Shown here: in pieces, positions 55,469 to 64,000 of the stretch
Layout of the letters: every line of letters begins with the position of its first letter
How positions within the stretch are numbered: position 1 is the stretch's first letter
Program-made: the position numbers and the translations under genes
Source of the DNA: Alphaproteobacteria bacterium LSUCC0684
Lineage (GTDB): Bacteria > Pseudomonadota > Alphaproteobacteria > Puniceispirillales > UBA1172
Direction: 5' to 3'
DNA length: 64,000 bases
Assembly: GCA_041228335.1 (NCBI GenBank)
Contig: CP166130.1
Span: 1,636,638 to 1,700,637 of the forward strand
The notes under the pieces: generated by a model
Databases searched by the model: none
The model's input: the letters and a program-made list of their open reading frames with translations, nothing else
What the model was told of the DNA's origin: nothing

Positions 55469-57148
55469 TTACTTCATCCTGGCAATAGCCGCATCACCGA
55501 TATTATCTACCCCGCGCGTCTCAAGCAGCCGATCAAGCCAGGTTGGATCCATATCCGGAACCGAGCCGAGTAGCAACTCGGTATATGGATGATGCGGAGG
55601 GGCAAAAACCTCCGATTTCTGGCCTTTTTCAACCACCAGTCCATCTTTCATGACGATGACCTGATCCGCAATGGCCCGGACCGTTGCCAGATCATGGGTG
55701 ATAAACATATAGGAAAGGCTGAGCTCTCCCTGCAGGCGATCAAGAAGTTTCAAAATCCCCTCGGCAACGATTTGATCAAGGGCGCTGGTGACTTCATCGC
55801 AGATGATGATGCTGGGTTCAGCGGCGATGGCACGGGCAATCCCGATACGCTGTTTCTGGCCGCCTGAAAGCTCCGACGGAAGACGGTCGATATACTGATC
55901 GGGCTCCATCTCAATCATGCGCAAGAGATCACGCACCCGTTCATCGAGCGCTTTACCCCTGAGCCCGAGAAACATGCTGGCCGGACGCCCGAGAAGTTCG
56001 CGGATACGAAGTTTCGGGTTAAGGGCGGTATCCGCCATCTGATAGATCATCTGTATCCGGCGCAATTGATCACGGCTTCGGCTTCCGTAGCTGGCCGGAA
56101 GTTGTTCACCTTCAAAAAGGACCTCCCCCTCACGCGGGGTCAAAAGGCCTGTTATCACCCGGGCCGTCGTCGACTTGCCGCTTCCGGATTCCCCGACTAC
56201 GGCAACCGTACGCCCTTTGCTTATGCTGAAGGACACATCTTTGAGCACATCAACATGGCTGGAATAGCCTGCGGTGATATTCCGGATTTCCAGGACGGGG
56301 GCTTGGGCTTTGTCTTCCTTCTTCTCCTTGCGCACGAATTTTCGTACGGCCCAGAGTGACTTCGTGTAGTCTTCTTTTGGGGATTTCAACATGGTTTTTG
56401 TTGACGCCTGTTCTACCTCATCCCCCTTCAGCAGCACCTTGATCTTGTCTGCCATCTGGGCTACCACCGCCAGATCATGGCTGATATAGATCGCCGCGGT
56501 ATTAAATTCCTTGACGATTTCACGGATAGCTGCCAGCACTTCAATCTGGGTGGTGACATCAAGCGCCGTGGTCGGCTCATCAAAAATGATAAGGTCCGGA
56601 CGGCAGGAAAGAGCCATCGCCGTCATTGCGCGTTGCAATTGACCACCTGAAACTTCGTGGGAATAGCGAAAACCAAAATTTTCCGGATCAGGCAAATTCA
56701 TTCGATCAAAAAGATCAATTGCATAGGAAACCGCATCTTCACGGGCCATGACACCATGCTGGAGCGGCGCTTCGGCAAACTGGTCAATGAGTTTATGCGC
56801 GGGATTGAAACTGGCGGCAGCGGACTGGGCAACATAGGCGATGCGGCGGCCACGCAACTGGCGAAGCTGATCCCTGCTCTGGCTTAACAGATCAATGCCG
56901 TCAAAGGTGATGGAGCCTTCGGTTATCTTGCAGCCATCACGGGTGAAACCCATGGCAGCAAGACCAAGCGTGGACTTTCCGGCGCCGGATTCGCCGATGA
57001 GTCCCAGCACCTCCCCGCGGTTGAGGTCAAGATCCACCGAATTGATAATATCAATCCAGGTTTCGTCACTGCGCCCCTTGATCGACACATTACGCATCTG
57101 GAGCAAAAGCTCCTTGCCGCTGGATTTAGCCTTCTTGCGCATGGTCAT
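55469..57148 (-). CDS. Fused dipeptide/oligopeptide ABC transporter ATPase (DppD-DppF-like)
   Basis: 559 residues with two complete ATPase halves: Walker A GESGAGKSTLG and GESGSGKSTTA, signatures SGGQLQRA and SGGQKQRIGIARA. The two halves correspond to the separate D and F subunits of peptide/nickel importers. Powers the two permeases encoded just upstream (8-base gap). Confidence 0.94.
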   Translation of the reverse strand: MTMRKKAKSSGKELLLQMRNVSIKGRSDETWIDIINSVDLDLNRGEVLGLIGESGAGKSTLGLAAMGFTRDGCKITEGSITFDGIDLLSQSRDQLRQLRGRRIAYVAQSAAASFNPAHKLIDQFAEAPLQHGVMAREDAVSYAIDLFDRMNLPDPENFGFRYSHEVSGGQLQRAMTAMALSCRPDLIIFDEPTTALDVTTQIEVLAAIREIVKEFNTAAIYISHDLAVVAQMADKIKVLLKGDEVEQASTKTMLKSPKEDYTKSLWAVRKFVRKEKKEDKAQAPVLEIRNITAGYSSHVDVLKDVSFSISKGRTVAVVGESGSGKSTTARVITGLLTPREGEVLFEGEQLPASYGSRSRDQLRRIQMIYQMADTALNPKLRIRELLGRPASMFLGLRGKALDERVRDLLRMIEMEPDQYIDRLPSELSGGQKQRIGIARAIAAEPSIIICDEVTSALDQIVAEGILKLLDRLQGELSLSYMFITHDLATVRAIADQVIVMKDGLVVEKGQKSEVFAPPHHPYTELLLGSVPDMDPTWLDRLLETRGVDNIGDAAIARMK

Positions 57149-57155
57149 GGGTCAC

Positions 57156-58079
57156 CTATTCCTTCAGGCCACTGGCCCGATGCAGTAGCCAGTCGACCAC
57201 AAAATTCACGGCAATCGTCAGGAAAGCGATAGCTCCGGCCGGTATGAGCGGCGTTATATCGCCAAAGCTGATCAGTTCCGCGTTATCCCGCACCATGGAT
57301 CCCCAGTCAGCGGTAGGCGGTTGCAGGCCAAGCCCCATAAAGGAAAGCGCGGATATCATCAGGAAAACAAAACAGAATCTGAGGCCGAATTCGGCGGCAA
57401 GCGGGGCCAGAGCGTTGGGCAGAATTTCCCGGCTGATCAGGTGAAACGACCCCTCTCCCCTCAATTTGGCCGCCTCAATATAATCAAGCTGAACAATATT
57501 GAGCGCAACCGCCCGCGCAATACGGAACACACGGGTGGAATCAATCGTTGCAATGACCAGAACCAGACTGACAACGGATGTGCCGAATATCGTCAGCATG
57601 AGTAGCGAGAAGATCAGCGACGGGATCGCCATCAGCACATCAACAATGCGGCTGAGCACCTGATCGATGATACCTGATTTCAGCGCCGCATAAATGCCGA
57701 GCAGCGTCCCCATCAGGAAAGCAAGCGAGGTTACCAGAAAAGCTATGCCTACCGTGTTGCGGGCACCATAGATGAGGCGGGTGAAGACATCGCGGCCGAG
57801 ATTGTCTGTTCCGAGCCAATAGGTGGAAGACCAGGGTTCAAATGATCCGGCAAGAATATCGGCTTCACCATATGGTGCAATAATCGGCGCGAATACAGCG
57901 CAGACGACATAGATGAGGATAACAAAGATGCCGAGGCTCGCGGTTAATGGCAGGGTGCGGACAATCTTGGCAAGATCATTGCCAACCACCCGAAGAAGAA
58001 CTTCACGAAATACATACCCGACACCGAGTGCACCACAGGCAACAACAACAACCCAGAGAAGGAAATTTAAGATGATCAT
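57156..58079 (-). CDS. Peptide-type ABC transporter permease (DppC-like)
   Basis: 307 residues, about six helices. GTDNLGRDVFTRLIYGARNTVGIA is the typical start of DppC permeases and EAAKLRGEGSFHLISREILPNALAPL the coupling (EAA) loop that touches the ATPase. Lies 12 bases after the DppB-like gene. Confidence 0.93.
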   Translation of the reverse strand: MIILNFLLWVVVVACGALGVGYVFREVLLRVVGNDLAKIVRTLPLTASLGIFVILIYVVCAVFAPIIAPYGEADILAGSFEPWSSTYWLGTDNLGRDVFTRLIYGARNTVGIAFLVTSLAFLMGTLLGIYAALKSGIIDQVLSRIVDVLMAIPSLIFSLLMLTIFGTSVVSLVLVIATIDSTRVFRIARAVALNIVQLDYIEAAKLRGEGSFHLISREILPNALAPLAAEFGLRFCFVFLMISALSFMGLGLQPPTADWGSMVRDNAELISFGDITPLIPAGAIAFLTIAVNFVVDWLLHRASGLKE

Positions 58080-58091
58080 CTTTTCCTCCCC

Positions 58092-59045
58092 TTATCGTTG
58101 CCGCATCAGGCGCGGGTTCGAGATGGTGGAAATGATATCGGCCAGAAGGTTAAGCCCGACATAGGCGCTGGCAAAAACAAGCGACGTTGCCTGCACAACC
58201 GGGATATCACGGAACTTCACCCCATCGACCATAAGCTGCCCCAGGCCAGGGAAGACAAAAACGATTTCTACAATCACGACACCTGTAATCAGATAGGCAA
58301 GGTTGAGCGCAACCACGTTGACGATCGGCGCAATGGCGTTCGGCAGGGCGTGCCGGGTGATAATTCGCCGGGGCCGTATTCCTTTAAGATGGGCCATCTC
58401 GATATAGGGAAGGGCAAGAATGTTGATGATGGCGGCGCGAGTCATCCGCATCATATGGGCCGTCACTACAAGTGTCAGGGTTAGCGCCGGCAGAAAACAG
58501 ATATAAAGTTTTTCGAGCAACGGTGTGTTGGCGTTGATATTAGCCATGGAAGGAAAATATCCCGTCAACGCCAGAAGATAGATGAGGATATACCCCACAA
58601 AGAATTCCGGCATTGAAATCGACGCCAGCGCCGATGCATTTGAAATGCGGTCAAAATAGCCGTTGCGGAAAAGCGACGCCATCATCCCGAGCACCAGCGA
58701 AAGCGGCACCGCAATACATGCGGTATAAAGGGTCAGGAACAAGGTATTTTCAAGACGCGGGGCTATCAGGCCAATGATCGGCTTGCGAAGAGCAAGCGAA
58801 TTGCCAAAATCTCCCTGCAGCATGCCGCCAAGCCAGTTCAGGTATCGGATATGAGCCGGCAGATCGAGCCCGAGTTCACGGCGGATGGCCGCCACGGTTT
58901 CAGGTGTAGCCTGCTGGCCCAGAATTTCCTGGGCCAGATCCCCCGGCAGGGCTTCGACCGAGAGAAATATGAGCAAGGACAGCATGATCAGTGTCAACAC
59001 ACCGAGCGCCAGTCTTTTAACTATCATCAGGATAAGATTTTTCAT
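58092..59045 (-). CDS. Peptide-type ABC transporter permease (DppB-like)
   Basis: 317 residues, six helices. Opens VKRLALGVLTLIMLSLLIFLSVEALPGD and has the EAA loop in MAHLKGIRPRRIITRHALPNAIAPIV. Preceded by a 143-base gap containing a strong stem-loop, and then the binding protein gene. Confidence 0.93.
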   Translation of the reverse strand: MKNLILMIVKRLALGVLTLIMLSLLIFLSVEALPGDLAQEILGQQATPETVAAIRRELGLDLPAHIRYLNWLGGMLQGDFGNSLALRKPIIGLIAPRLENTLFLTLYTACIAVPLSLVLGMMASLFRNGYFDRISNASALASISMPEFFVGYILIYLLALTGYFPSMANINANTPLLEKLYICFLPALTLTLVVTAHMMRMTRAAIINILALPYIEMAHLKGIRPRRIITRHALPNAIAPIVNVVALNLAYLITGVVIVEIVFVFPGLGQLMVDGVKFRDIPVVQATSLVFASAYVGLNLLADIISTISNPRLMRQR

Positions 59046-59135
59046 TTCAGTCTATCAAGCCAGGTTTCAGCTGAAGATTAAAACTGTCGATTGGATAAAA
59101 AAATTTTCAAGGTCGGATAGATCGGTTTTGGGCAA

Positions 59136-59163
59136 GTGGAAAGCCATGAATATGGCTTTCCAC
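59136..59163 (-). repeat. Intercistronic stem-loop between binding protein and permease genes
   Basis: Perfect arms GTGGAAAGCCAT (59136-59147) and ATGGCTTTCCAC (59152-59163) around a 4-base loop. No U-run follows on the minus strand, so it is not an intrinsic terminator. A hairpin in this place commonly protects the 3' end of the binding-protein mRNA, giving more binding protein than permease; that role is inferred here. Confidence 0.75.
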
Positions 59164-59188
59164 AAAATTGTTTATCCAGTGGTCAAGC

Positions 59189-60856
59189 TTACGCAGTCCA
59201 CCAACGACGAGCGCAGAGATGCCCGTCAAGCTCCCAGTTGTTTGCAACCTGGCCAGGAACGTTGACGGAAGAGCGATAGCCCATGATCTCACTGAGGAAG
59301 ACCGGCAGAATGAGCCCGCCATCCGTGTGAACAATACGCTGCATTTCTACATATTTCTCACGGCGCTTGGCTTCATCGGTCTCGGACCGTGCCTCAACCA
59401 GCAGTTTGTCGAACGACGCGTTCTTCCAGTGGGTGTCGTTCCAGTCCGCCTTTGAGTAATAGATCTGTGAGAAGATCCAGTCCTCGGTCGGACGGCCGCT
59501 CCAGTAGCAGGCCGACCATGGCTTGACCATCCAGACATTGGACCAGTAGCCATCGTTAGGCTCACGCACGACTTCAATGTCGATGCCGGCAGCTTTGGCG
59601 GACTCGCGCATCAGTGCACCAGCGTCAACCGCACCAGCAAAACCGGTATCAGCGGCATGGAACTGAACCGAAAGGCTGCTTAGTCCAGCTTCCTTGAGGT
59701 AGAACTTTGCCTTTTCCGGATCGTATTCACGCTGTGGCAACTCATCGGTGGTCGCCCGGAAATAGTTCGCCGGCCCAACCGGGTTATCGTTACCAAGCTG
59801 GCCATATCCATAGAAGATTTTGTCAAGAAGTTCCTGACGATTGAGCATATGCTTCATCGCATTCCGGACATTCTGATCGGTGTATGGTTCCATGTCGCAG
59901 AGCATCGGCATGGTAGCCTGCTTGTTACCGGTGGAGATCAGTGTCTTCACGTTCGGCATGTTGCCGAGGCGCTTTGCTGTCTTCGCCGGAACGTTGTTGA
60001 TAGCATCGACCGCACCCGTGGAAAGCGCAGACATCCGCGCGGTCGGGTCGTTGATCCCGAGGGTTTCGACTTCATCAAAGAAGGAGTCATTCCCGGTGTT
60101 CCAGTAATTGGCGAATTTCTTCGTCAGTGTCCGCACGCCTGGCTCATGCTCGGCAAGGACATAGGCGCCTGCGCCGATACCCGACTGCCAGTCAATGGTT
60201 TCGTCCCCGTTGGATGGGCAGATATTGAGGTGATAGTCTGAAAGCAGGATCGGCAAATCGCCATTACCTTCATTCAGCTCGATAATCACGCCGTCTTTGC
60301 CATCGGTGCGAATAGAGGCAATGCCGGAAACAACACCGCTACCACCAGACTTGGAATCCGGCCCCATGTGATGGCGGATTGAATCGACGATATCGGTCGA
60401 GTCCAGGGTCTTGCCATTATGGAATTCCACGCCCTTGCGGACATTGAACTTCCATGTCTTGGCGCCGTTGGATGCTTCCCAGCTTTCGACAAGATCACCT
60501 TGTGCCGAACCATCTGGCATGATCTTTGTCATATTCGGGCGAACCTGCCCCATGGATACGTTGATCATGTAGGCATCAAGGATCTGGCCCGGATCAAGAA
60601 CATCACTGGTAGCACCACCGGTGATCCCGATTTTCAGCCGTCCGCCAGCCTTGGGCGTTGCGGCAAGAACTTCTTCAACTACCGTAGACGCGCCGGTAAG
60701 CGACACACCAAGAGCCAGCGCCCCGGTCATGAAACCACGACGGCCGATCTTGCCCGACGCATAGCTTTCCTGAAGTTTGTCTGCTTTGATCTGAGTTTCC
60801 CTATCCGATACCTCGGCAGAGATTTTGTATTTTTGGCAATTGTCAGAATTTTCCAA
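59189..60856 (-). CDS. Peptide-type ABC transporter substrate-binding protein with Tat signal
   Basis: 555 residues of the SBP_bac_5 (DppA/OppA) family. The codon at 60856-60854 is TTG, preceded by GGGAGG at a good distance; the first ATG (in FMTGALALG) would start inside the signal, so TTG is the probable start. GRRGFMTGALALG is a twin-arginine signal, meaning export in the folded state. The rest has the family features (GDLVESWEASNGAKTWKFNVRKGVEFHNGKT). Ligand unknown: the nearby RidA/hydrolase/DUF1185 module suggests a nitrogenous solute other than simple peptides. Confidence 0.9.
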   Translation of the reverse strand: MENSDNCQKYKISAEVSDRETQIKADKLQESYASGKIGRRGFMTGALALGVSLTGASTVVEEVLAATPKAGGRLKIGITGGATSDVLDPGQILDAYMINVSMGQVRPNMTKIMPDGSAQGDLVESWEASNGAKTWKFNVRKGVEFHNGKTLDSTDIVDSIRHHMGPDSKSGGSGVVSGIASIRTDGKDGVIIELNEGNGDLPILLSDYHLNICPSNGDETIDWQSGIGAGAYVLAEHEPGVRTLTKKFANYWNTGNDSFFDEVETLGINDPTARMSALSTGAVDAINNVPAKTAKRLGNMPNVKTLISTGNKQATMPMLCDMEPYTDQNVRNAMKHMLNRQELLDKIFYGYGQLGNDNPVGPANYFRATTDELPQREYDPEKAKFYLKEAGLSSLSVQFHAADTGFAGAVDAGALMRESAKAAGIDIEVVREPNDGYWSNVWMVKPWSACYWSGRPTEDWIFSQIYYSKADWNDTHWKNASFDKLLVEARSETDEAKRREKYVEMQRIVHTDGGLILPVFLSEIMGYRSSVNVPGQVANNWELDGHLCARRWWTA

Positions 60857-60894
60857 TTCTTCCTCCCTTATTGGATTACCCTTATATTACGTTA

Positions 60895-60942
60895 AATTGC
60901 AAGCATAGCGCTTTGCAAGTTTTTAATGCACTTGTGCACATC
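60895..60942 (-). promoter_or_regulatory. Possible operator upstream of the peptide-type ABC operon
   Basis: Two TTGCAAG direct repeats (60897-60903 and 60913-60919) with the palindrome AGCGCT between them, then an inverted repeat TGCAC-TT-GTGCA containing the perfect palindrome TGTGCACA (60933-60940). The arrangement looks like regulator binding sites, but the regulator is not in the window and no -35/-10 pair is convincing. Confidence 0.3.
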
Positions 60943-61032
60943 TTTGATCATTCAGTTGTAATTTTATCCTTCTCGTTTCAGGCTCTCCTCTTTTTTGTTT
61001 TGATGATGAGCGGCACCTCTACTCGACTGATT

Positions 61033-61638
61033 TCAGACACCAGCCGGGTTATCCAGATCCGCCCCTATTGAAGCCAGATCACTGTAGCGGTCACCGATGC
61101 GGTGATGCGGCCGTCCGCCGGTTGCGCCACCAAAGGCCGCGATCAGTTCATTTCCGGCCGGCGCATCGGCAATATGCATCTGCACGGTCAGGTAATGTGA
61201 TCTGCGGCCCGTATCGTTTTTATCCATCAGCGGAATATTGATCTGGGTATTGGCGGGACCGCGCGTATTGGTAAACCCGAGATAGGATTTACCCTGAACC
61301 GCCTTGCGAAAGAAATTCCCGAAATGAAGGGTGTGGATAAGCGCCGAGCCATGCTCAAGTTCGCAATCCACGCCAGCCATGGCTGCCTTGCCGAAAGCTT
61401 CGATCGCATCACCTGAACCTCCGGCAAGTTTCAGCATCTCTTCGGTCAGTTTTTCGCCCAGTATGGGGCCGAACGCCCTGATCTCCGGCATCAGATCTTC
61501 AACATAGCCGCGCCCTGCCCAGGGATTCCGGACAACCGCGGCGGCGCCGAAAATTTCAAGCGGCGGCGAGGCTTCCTTTTCACCATCGACAAGCACCGTC
61601 TCTTTATATGTGACAATTTTCCGGATGATCAGTTCCAT
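61033..61638 (-). CDS. DUF1185 (amino acid synthesis family) protein
   Basis: 201 residues matching the family annotated as amino acid synthesis protein: RKIVTYKETVLVDG, AAAVVRNPWAGRGYVEDL, AGVDCELEHGSALIH and the C-terminal GGRPHHRIGD. The name is historical; the reaction is not established as far as I know. Start overlaps the alpha/beta hydrolase stop by 10 bases. The operon companions (RidA, hydrolase) suggest breakdown of an enamine/imine-yielding nitrogen compound. Confidence 0.82.
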   Translation of the reverse strand: MELIIRKIVTYKETVLVDGEKEASPPLEIFGAAAVVRNPWAGRGYVEDLMPEIRAFGPILGEKLTEEMLKLAGGSGDAIEAFGKAAMAGVDCELEHGSALIHTLHFGNFFRKAVQGKSYLGFTNTRGPANTQINIPLMDKNDTGRRSHYLTVQMHIADAPAGNELIAAFGGATGGRPHHRIGDRYSDLASIGADLDNPAGV

Positions 61639-62495
61639 GAATTTTCTCCCTTGATCATGGTCTTTTCTTGTGGCGGCATGGATTTTCCCGATGGCAGTTG
61701 ATCCAGAAAACGCAGCAAAGGGGGATTGAAAATCTCCGGCGCTTCCATCATCGCCATATGCCGCAGCCCATTCAGCACAACCAGTTCCGCGCCTTCTATT
61801 TCCCGTGCAATGGCAGCGCTCATCGCCGGATGATTGCCGAAATCTTCATCCCCGGTCATGACAAGAGCCGGACATCTGACGGGCGGAGATGGTGAAATCA
61901 GTTCATCCACACCATCGACCAGAACCTGATAAATCGGCGGGTAGATCCCGGGATCATTCGCCATGACCCAATCCTTGACCTGCTGGATCACCTGAGGGGC
62001 TTTCGCGCGAAAATCTTCGGTAAACCAGCGCTCAATCGCTGCATCCACCGTAGCCGCGGGGCCGTGCTTTTCGGCCTGATGGACGCGCGCCTGAATCGAG
62101 TCATGTTCGGCGCTGGTTCTTTGATGGGGAGAATGCAGAACAACGAGCGCCATCGTCATTTCAGGATAGGTCATGGCAATCCGGCGGGCAATCATCCCGC
62201 CGAGGGAAAATCCGGCAATCACCGCGTTTTCATATCCGAAATGCTCAAGGACACTTGCCGCCTGATCGGCAAAAAGACCAAGGCAGGGCGTTTCAGGCGG
62301 CGGCGGTGAGACGCCATGTCCGAACAGATCATACGTTATCACCGGGCCGCGTTCCGCCAGCGCATCAATCTGGGCTGCCCACATCTCCTGATTAAGCCCG
62401 AGCCCGTGAATCAGAAGTATCGGCACCCCTACCTTGCCCCTTTCAAAAAGACGGCAGAACGTGCCGTCAACTGTTGTGCTGCCGGTTCGGATCAT
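61629..62495 (-). CDS. Alpha/beta hydrolase (RutD/lactonase-like)
   Basis: 288 residues. Nucleophile Ser97 in AGFSLGGM, oxyanion region in LLIHGLGLNQEMW, and the final catalytic His in GLRHMAMMEAP. Resembles 3-oxoadipate-enol-lactonase and RutD-type hydrolases. Shares one base with the RidA stop and overlaps the DUF1185 start, so the three are translationally coupled. Likely opens an ester/amide or spontaneously formed intermediate; substrate unknown. Confidence 0.87.
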   Translation of the reverse strand: MIRTGSTTVDGTFCRLFERGKVGVPILLIHGLGLNQEMWAAQIDALAERGPVITYDLFGHGVSPPPPETPCLGLFADQAASVLEHFGYENAVIAGFSLGGMIARRIAMTYPEMTMALVVLHSPHQRTSAEHDSIQARVHQAEKHGPAATVDAAIERWFTEDFRAKAPQVIQQVKDWVMANDPGIYPPIYQVLVDGVDELISPSPPVRCPALVMTGDEDFGNHPAMSAAIAREIEGAELVVLNGLRHMAMMEAPEIFNPPLLRFLDQLPSGKSMPPQEKTMIKGENSWN

Positions 62496-62887
62496 CAGAC
62501 GTCTTCAGGCCTCCATGCAACGACTTCAACCTCAACGCGGACATCCACCAGCAGATCATTTACCACCGCCGAGCGGGCGGGAGGATCATTGGGGAAATAT
62601 TCCGCATAGACGGCATTGAAGCCGGGGAAATCTTCCCGGGAGGTCAGCCAGACCATGGCTTTCACCACGTCCTCCATGCCGCATCCGGCCATCTTGAGAG
62701 TCGCCTTGATATCTTCTAGCACCGCGCGGGTCTGATCTTCGATCGTGCCATCGGTCATGACCTTGCCGTCCTTCATGGGCACCTGGCCGGTCAGATACAC
62801 AAAATCCCCTGCCCGAACAGCCCGCGAAAGCGACAGTCTGCGGCCATTGATAATGAGCGGATCGCCAATGACCTTCTTTCCCATCAT
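62495..62887 (-). CDS. RidA family (enamine/imine deaminase-like) protein
   Basis: 130 residues from the ATG at 62887; in-frame ATGs at 62896 and 62884 are alternatives, since GGGGGG lies within the region. RidA proteins hydrolyse reactive enamines/imines; the substrate-anchoring arginine is in PPARSAVVNDLLVDVRVEVE. VYLTGQVPMKDGKV is the usual N-terminal strand. In the Rut pathway the RidA-like RutC works with RutD, and here an alpha/beta hydrolase gene also follows directly. Confidence 0.9.
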   Translation of the reverse strand: MMGKKVIGDPLIINGRRLSLSRAVRAGDFVYLTGQVPMKDGKVMTDGTIEDQTRAVLEDIKATLKMAGCGMEDVVKAMVWLTSREDFPGFNAVYAEYFPNDPPARSAVVNDLLVDVRVEVEVVAWRPEDV

Positions 62888-62896
62888 GCCCCCCAT

Positions 62897-63061
62897 TCTT
62901 ACTGTTGATTACATAAAGGCTGGGCCAGCCCGGGGATAAGTATTTGCAATTTTTCGGCACAAGATGACCAAAAATTTATGCTGATCGCGACGCTACACCA
63001 TAGGCTAAATACAGGACTTGTGCGAGCATGCATAAAGAAAACACAATCGAAGGAGGGCCAA
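62897..63061. promoter_or_regulatory. Divergent region between the RidA operon and the aldehyde dehydrogenase
   Basis: 165 bases between the two divergent units. A palindrome with 6-base arms GGCTGG and CCAGCC (62918-62930) sits close to the RidA side and could be an operator. The aldehyde dehydrogenase has GGAGGG directly before its ATG. Confidence 0.3.
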
Positions 63062-64000
63062 ATGTCAGACCTCGTGCATTATAAGATGTTCATCAATGGC
63101 GAATGGCGGAATGCCAGTGACGGCAAAAGTTTCGAAAGCATCAATCCGGCGACCGAACAGCCCTGGTGCACCGTGCCGGAGGCGACGGAAGATGATATCA
63201 ATATGGCGGTTGAAACAGCGCATCAGGCTTTTACTTCAGGCGAATGGGCAACGCTGACCCCGACCGCACGCGGCAAATACCTGCGCCGTCTTGCGGAACT
63301 CCTTGATCAGCAATCGGAACATCTTGGCCGCATTGAGACCATTGATACAGGAAAGATGCTGAAGGAAACGCGTTGGCAGGCAAAATACATTGCCGAGTTT
63401 TTCCATTTCTATGCCGGCTGTGCCGACAAGATCAGCGGCCAGACGCTGCCCATCGACAAGCCTGACATGCTGACGATGACGTTCCGGGAACCGCTCGGTG
63501 TCGTGGCGGCGGTTGTCCCCTGGAATTCCCAGCTCTTTCTGGTTGCGGTAAAGATCGGCCCGGCGCTGGCCGCGGGCAATACCGTGGTGCTGAAAGCGTC
63601 CGAACATGCTTCGGCGGCCATGCTCGAATTTGGCAAACTCATTGAGGAAGCCGGTTTCCCCAAAGGAGTGGTGAATATTGTCACCGGACATGCGGACCCT
63701 TGCGGCAAAGTGCTGACCTCGCATTCGCTTGTCCAGCGGATCAGTTTTACCGGCGGCACATCGGCGGCACGCCATGTGGTCCGCAATTCGGCAGAGAATT
63801 TTGCGCAAGTTTCCCTTGAACTTGGCGGCAAATCCCCTTTCATCGTCTTTGGTGATGCCAATGTCGAAAGCGCGGTGAACGGCTCGATCGCCGGTATCTT
63901 CGGCGCCAGTGGCCAGAGCTGCGTTGCGGGCTCCAGGCTTTATCTCAATAACAGCATCGCTGACGAATTTCTTGAACGCATGCTGGATCAGGCAAGCCGG
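63062..64000 (+). CDS. Aldehyde dehydrogenase, 3' end cut by the window edge
   Basis: The first 313 residues of an NAD(P)-dependent aldehyde dehydrogenase. Start MSDLVHYKMFINGEWRN with AAGGAGGG upstream. VVPWNSQ holds the catalytic-site Asn, ISFTGGTSA the NAD loop, LELGGKSP the general-base Glu and GASGQSCVAGSRLYL the nucleophilic Cys. About 170 residues lie beyond the window. Divergent from the RidA/hydrolase/DUF1185 operon, so it may oxidise an aldehyde produced by that pathway. Confidence 0.93.
   Translation, partial: MSDLVHYKMFINGEWRNASDGKSFESINPATEQPWCTVPEATEDDINMAVETAHQAFTSGEWATLTPTARGKYLRRLAELLDQQSEHLGRIETIDTGKMLKETRWQAKYIAEFFHFYAGCADKISGQTLPIDKPDMLTMTFREPLGVVAAVVPWNSQLFLVAVKIGPALAAGNTVVLKASEHASAAMLEFGKLIEEAGFPKGVVNIVTGHADPCGKVLTSHSLVQRISFTGGTSAARHVVRNSAENFAQVSLELGGKSPFIVFGDANVESAVNGSIAGIFGASGQSCVAGSRLYLNNSIADEFLERMLDQASR

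Noticed and set aside
1-64000. CRISPR arrays, tRNA or rRNA genes, insertion sequences, prophage or integron structure
   Set aside because: No regularly spaced repeats, cloverleaf-like sequences with CCA ends, transposase or integrase proteins were seen in either strand.

Overview
The window is a densely packed bacterial chromosome segment of roughly 60 genes. No gap between genes exceeds about 270 bases. I see no rRNA, tRNA, CRISPR array, insertion sequence or phage gene. Gene content points to an aerobic, heterotrophic alphaproteobacterium, probably marine: sulfoacetaldehyde acetyltransferase (Xsc), a non-pyrrolysine MttB-type methyltransferase, LysE/ArgO exporters, a photooxidative-stress cluster with photolyase, DUF3604 and DUF1989 proteins, and many importers for nitrogenous organics. 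A SAR116-like lineage would fit, but that is inference from gene content and was not tested.

Layout. 1-4.5 kb (minus): an HD-domain oxygenase-like gene, then fbp, tkt and a truncated gap (central carbon metabolism). 4.6-14.1 kb: YbaK, two ureohydrolases, a betaine-aldehyde-type dehydrogenase, two histone-deacetylase-like amidohydrolases, a class III CoA-transferase, an ArgO/LysE exporter, a methyltransferase, a TPR protein and two tiny membrane proteins; this looks like a guanidino-compound or polyamine neighbourhood. 14.2-16.9 kb: MarC, glutaredoxin, pyrE, pyrC. 16.9-20.3 kb: xsc and an mttB homologue, separated by a strong terminator hairpin. 20.5-26.5 kb: SDR, NTF2-like, CFA synthase, DUF1365, flavoprotein and photolyase, the known photooxidative-stress set. 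26.6-33.2 kb: the ligase-associated DNA damage response set (PdeM, Lhr-type helicase, exonuclease, ATP-dependent ligase) with a glutathione transferase in the middle. 33.2-34.7 kb: an SDR and two gene remnants fused tail to tail. 34.7-42.5 kb: a nucleoside import and salvage operon (ribokinase, nucleoside hydrolase, a 2-oxoglutarate-type oxygenase, BMP-family ABC importer, cytidine deaminase).

42.6-53.1 kb is a mixed accessory region: DUF1989, a second methyltransferase, an MBL hydrolase, a GrdB-like CxxC protein translationally coupled to a DUF3604 protein, a second LysE, an acyl-CoA dehydrogenase coupled to an APH-like kinase, a rhodanese and an SDR. 53.1-55.5 kb: UDP-glucose dehydrogenase and a periplasmic FKBP-rhodanese fusion. 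55.5-62.9 kb: a peptide-type ABC importer whose binding protein carries a Tat signal and probably starts at TTG, plus a tight RidA / alpha-beta hydrolase / DUF1185 module resembling part of the Rut logic. The window ends inside a divergent aldehyde dehydrogenase.

The common theme is uptake and dismantling of small nitrogen- and sulfur-containing organics (nucleosides, guanidino compounds or acetylated amines, sulfonates and methylated amines, peptide-like solutes), together with light and DNA-damage protection. The most open questions are the MttB-Xsc pair, the DUF3604/GrdB-like pair, the oxygenase inside the nucleoside operon and the RidA/hydrolase/DUF1185 module.
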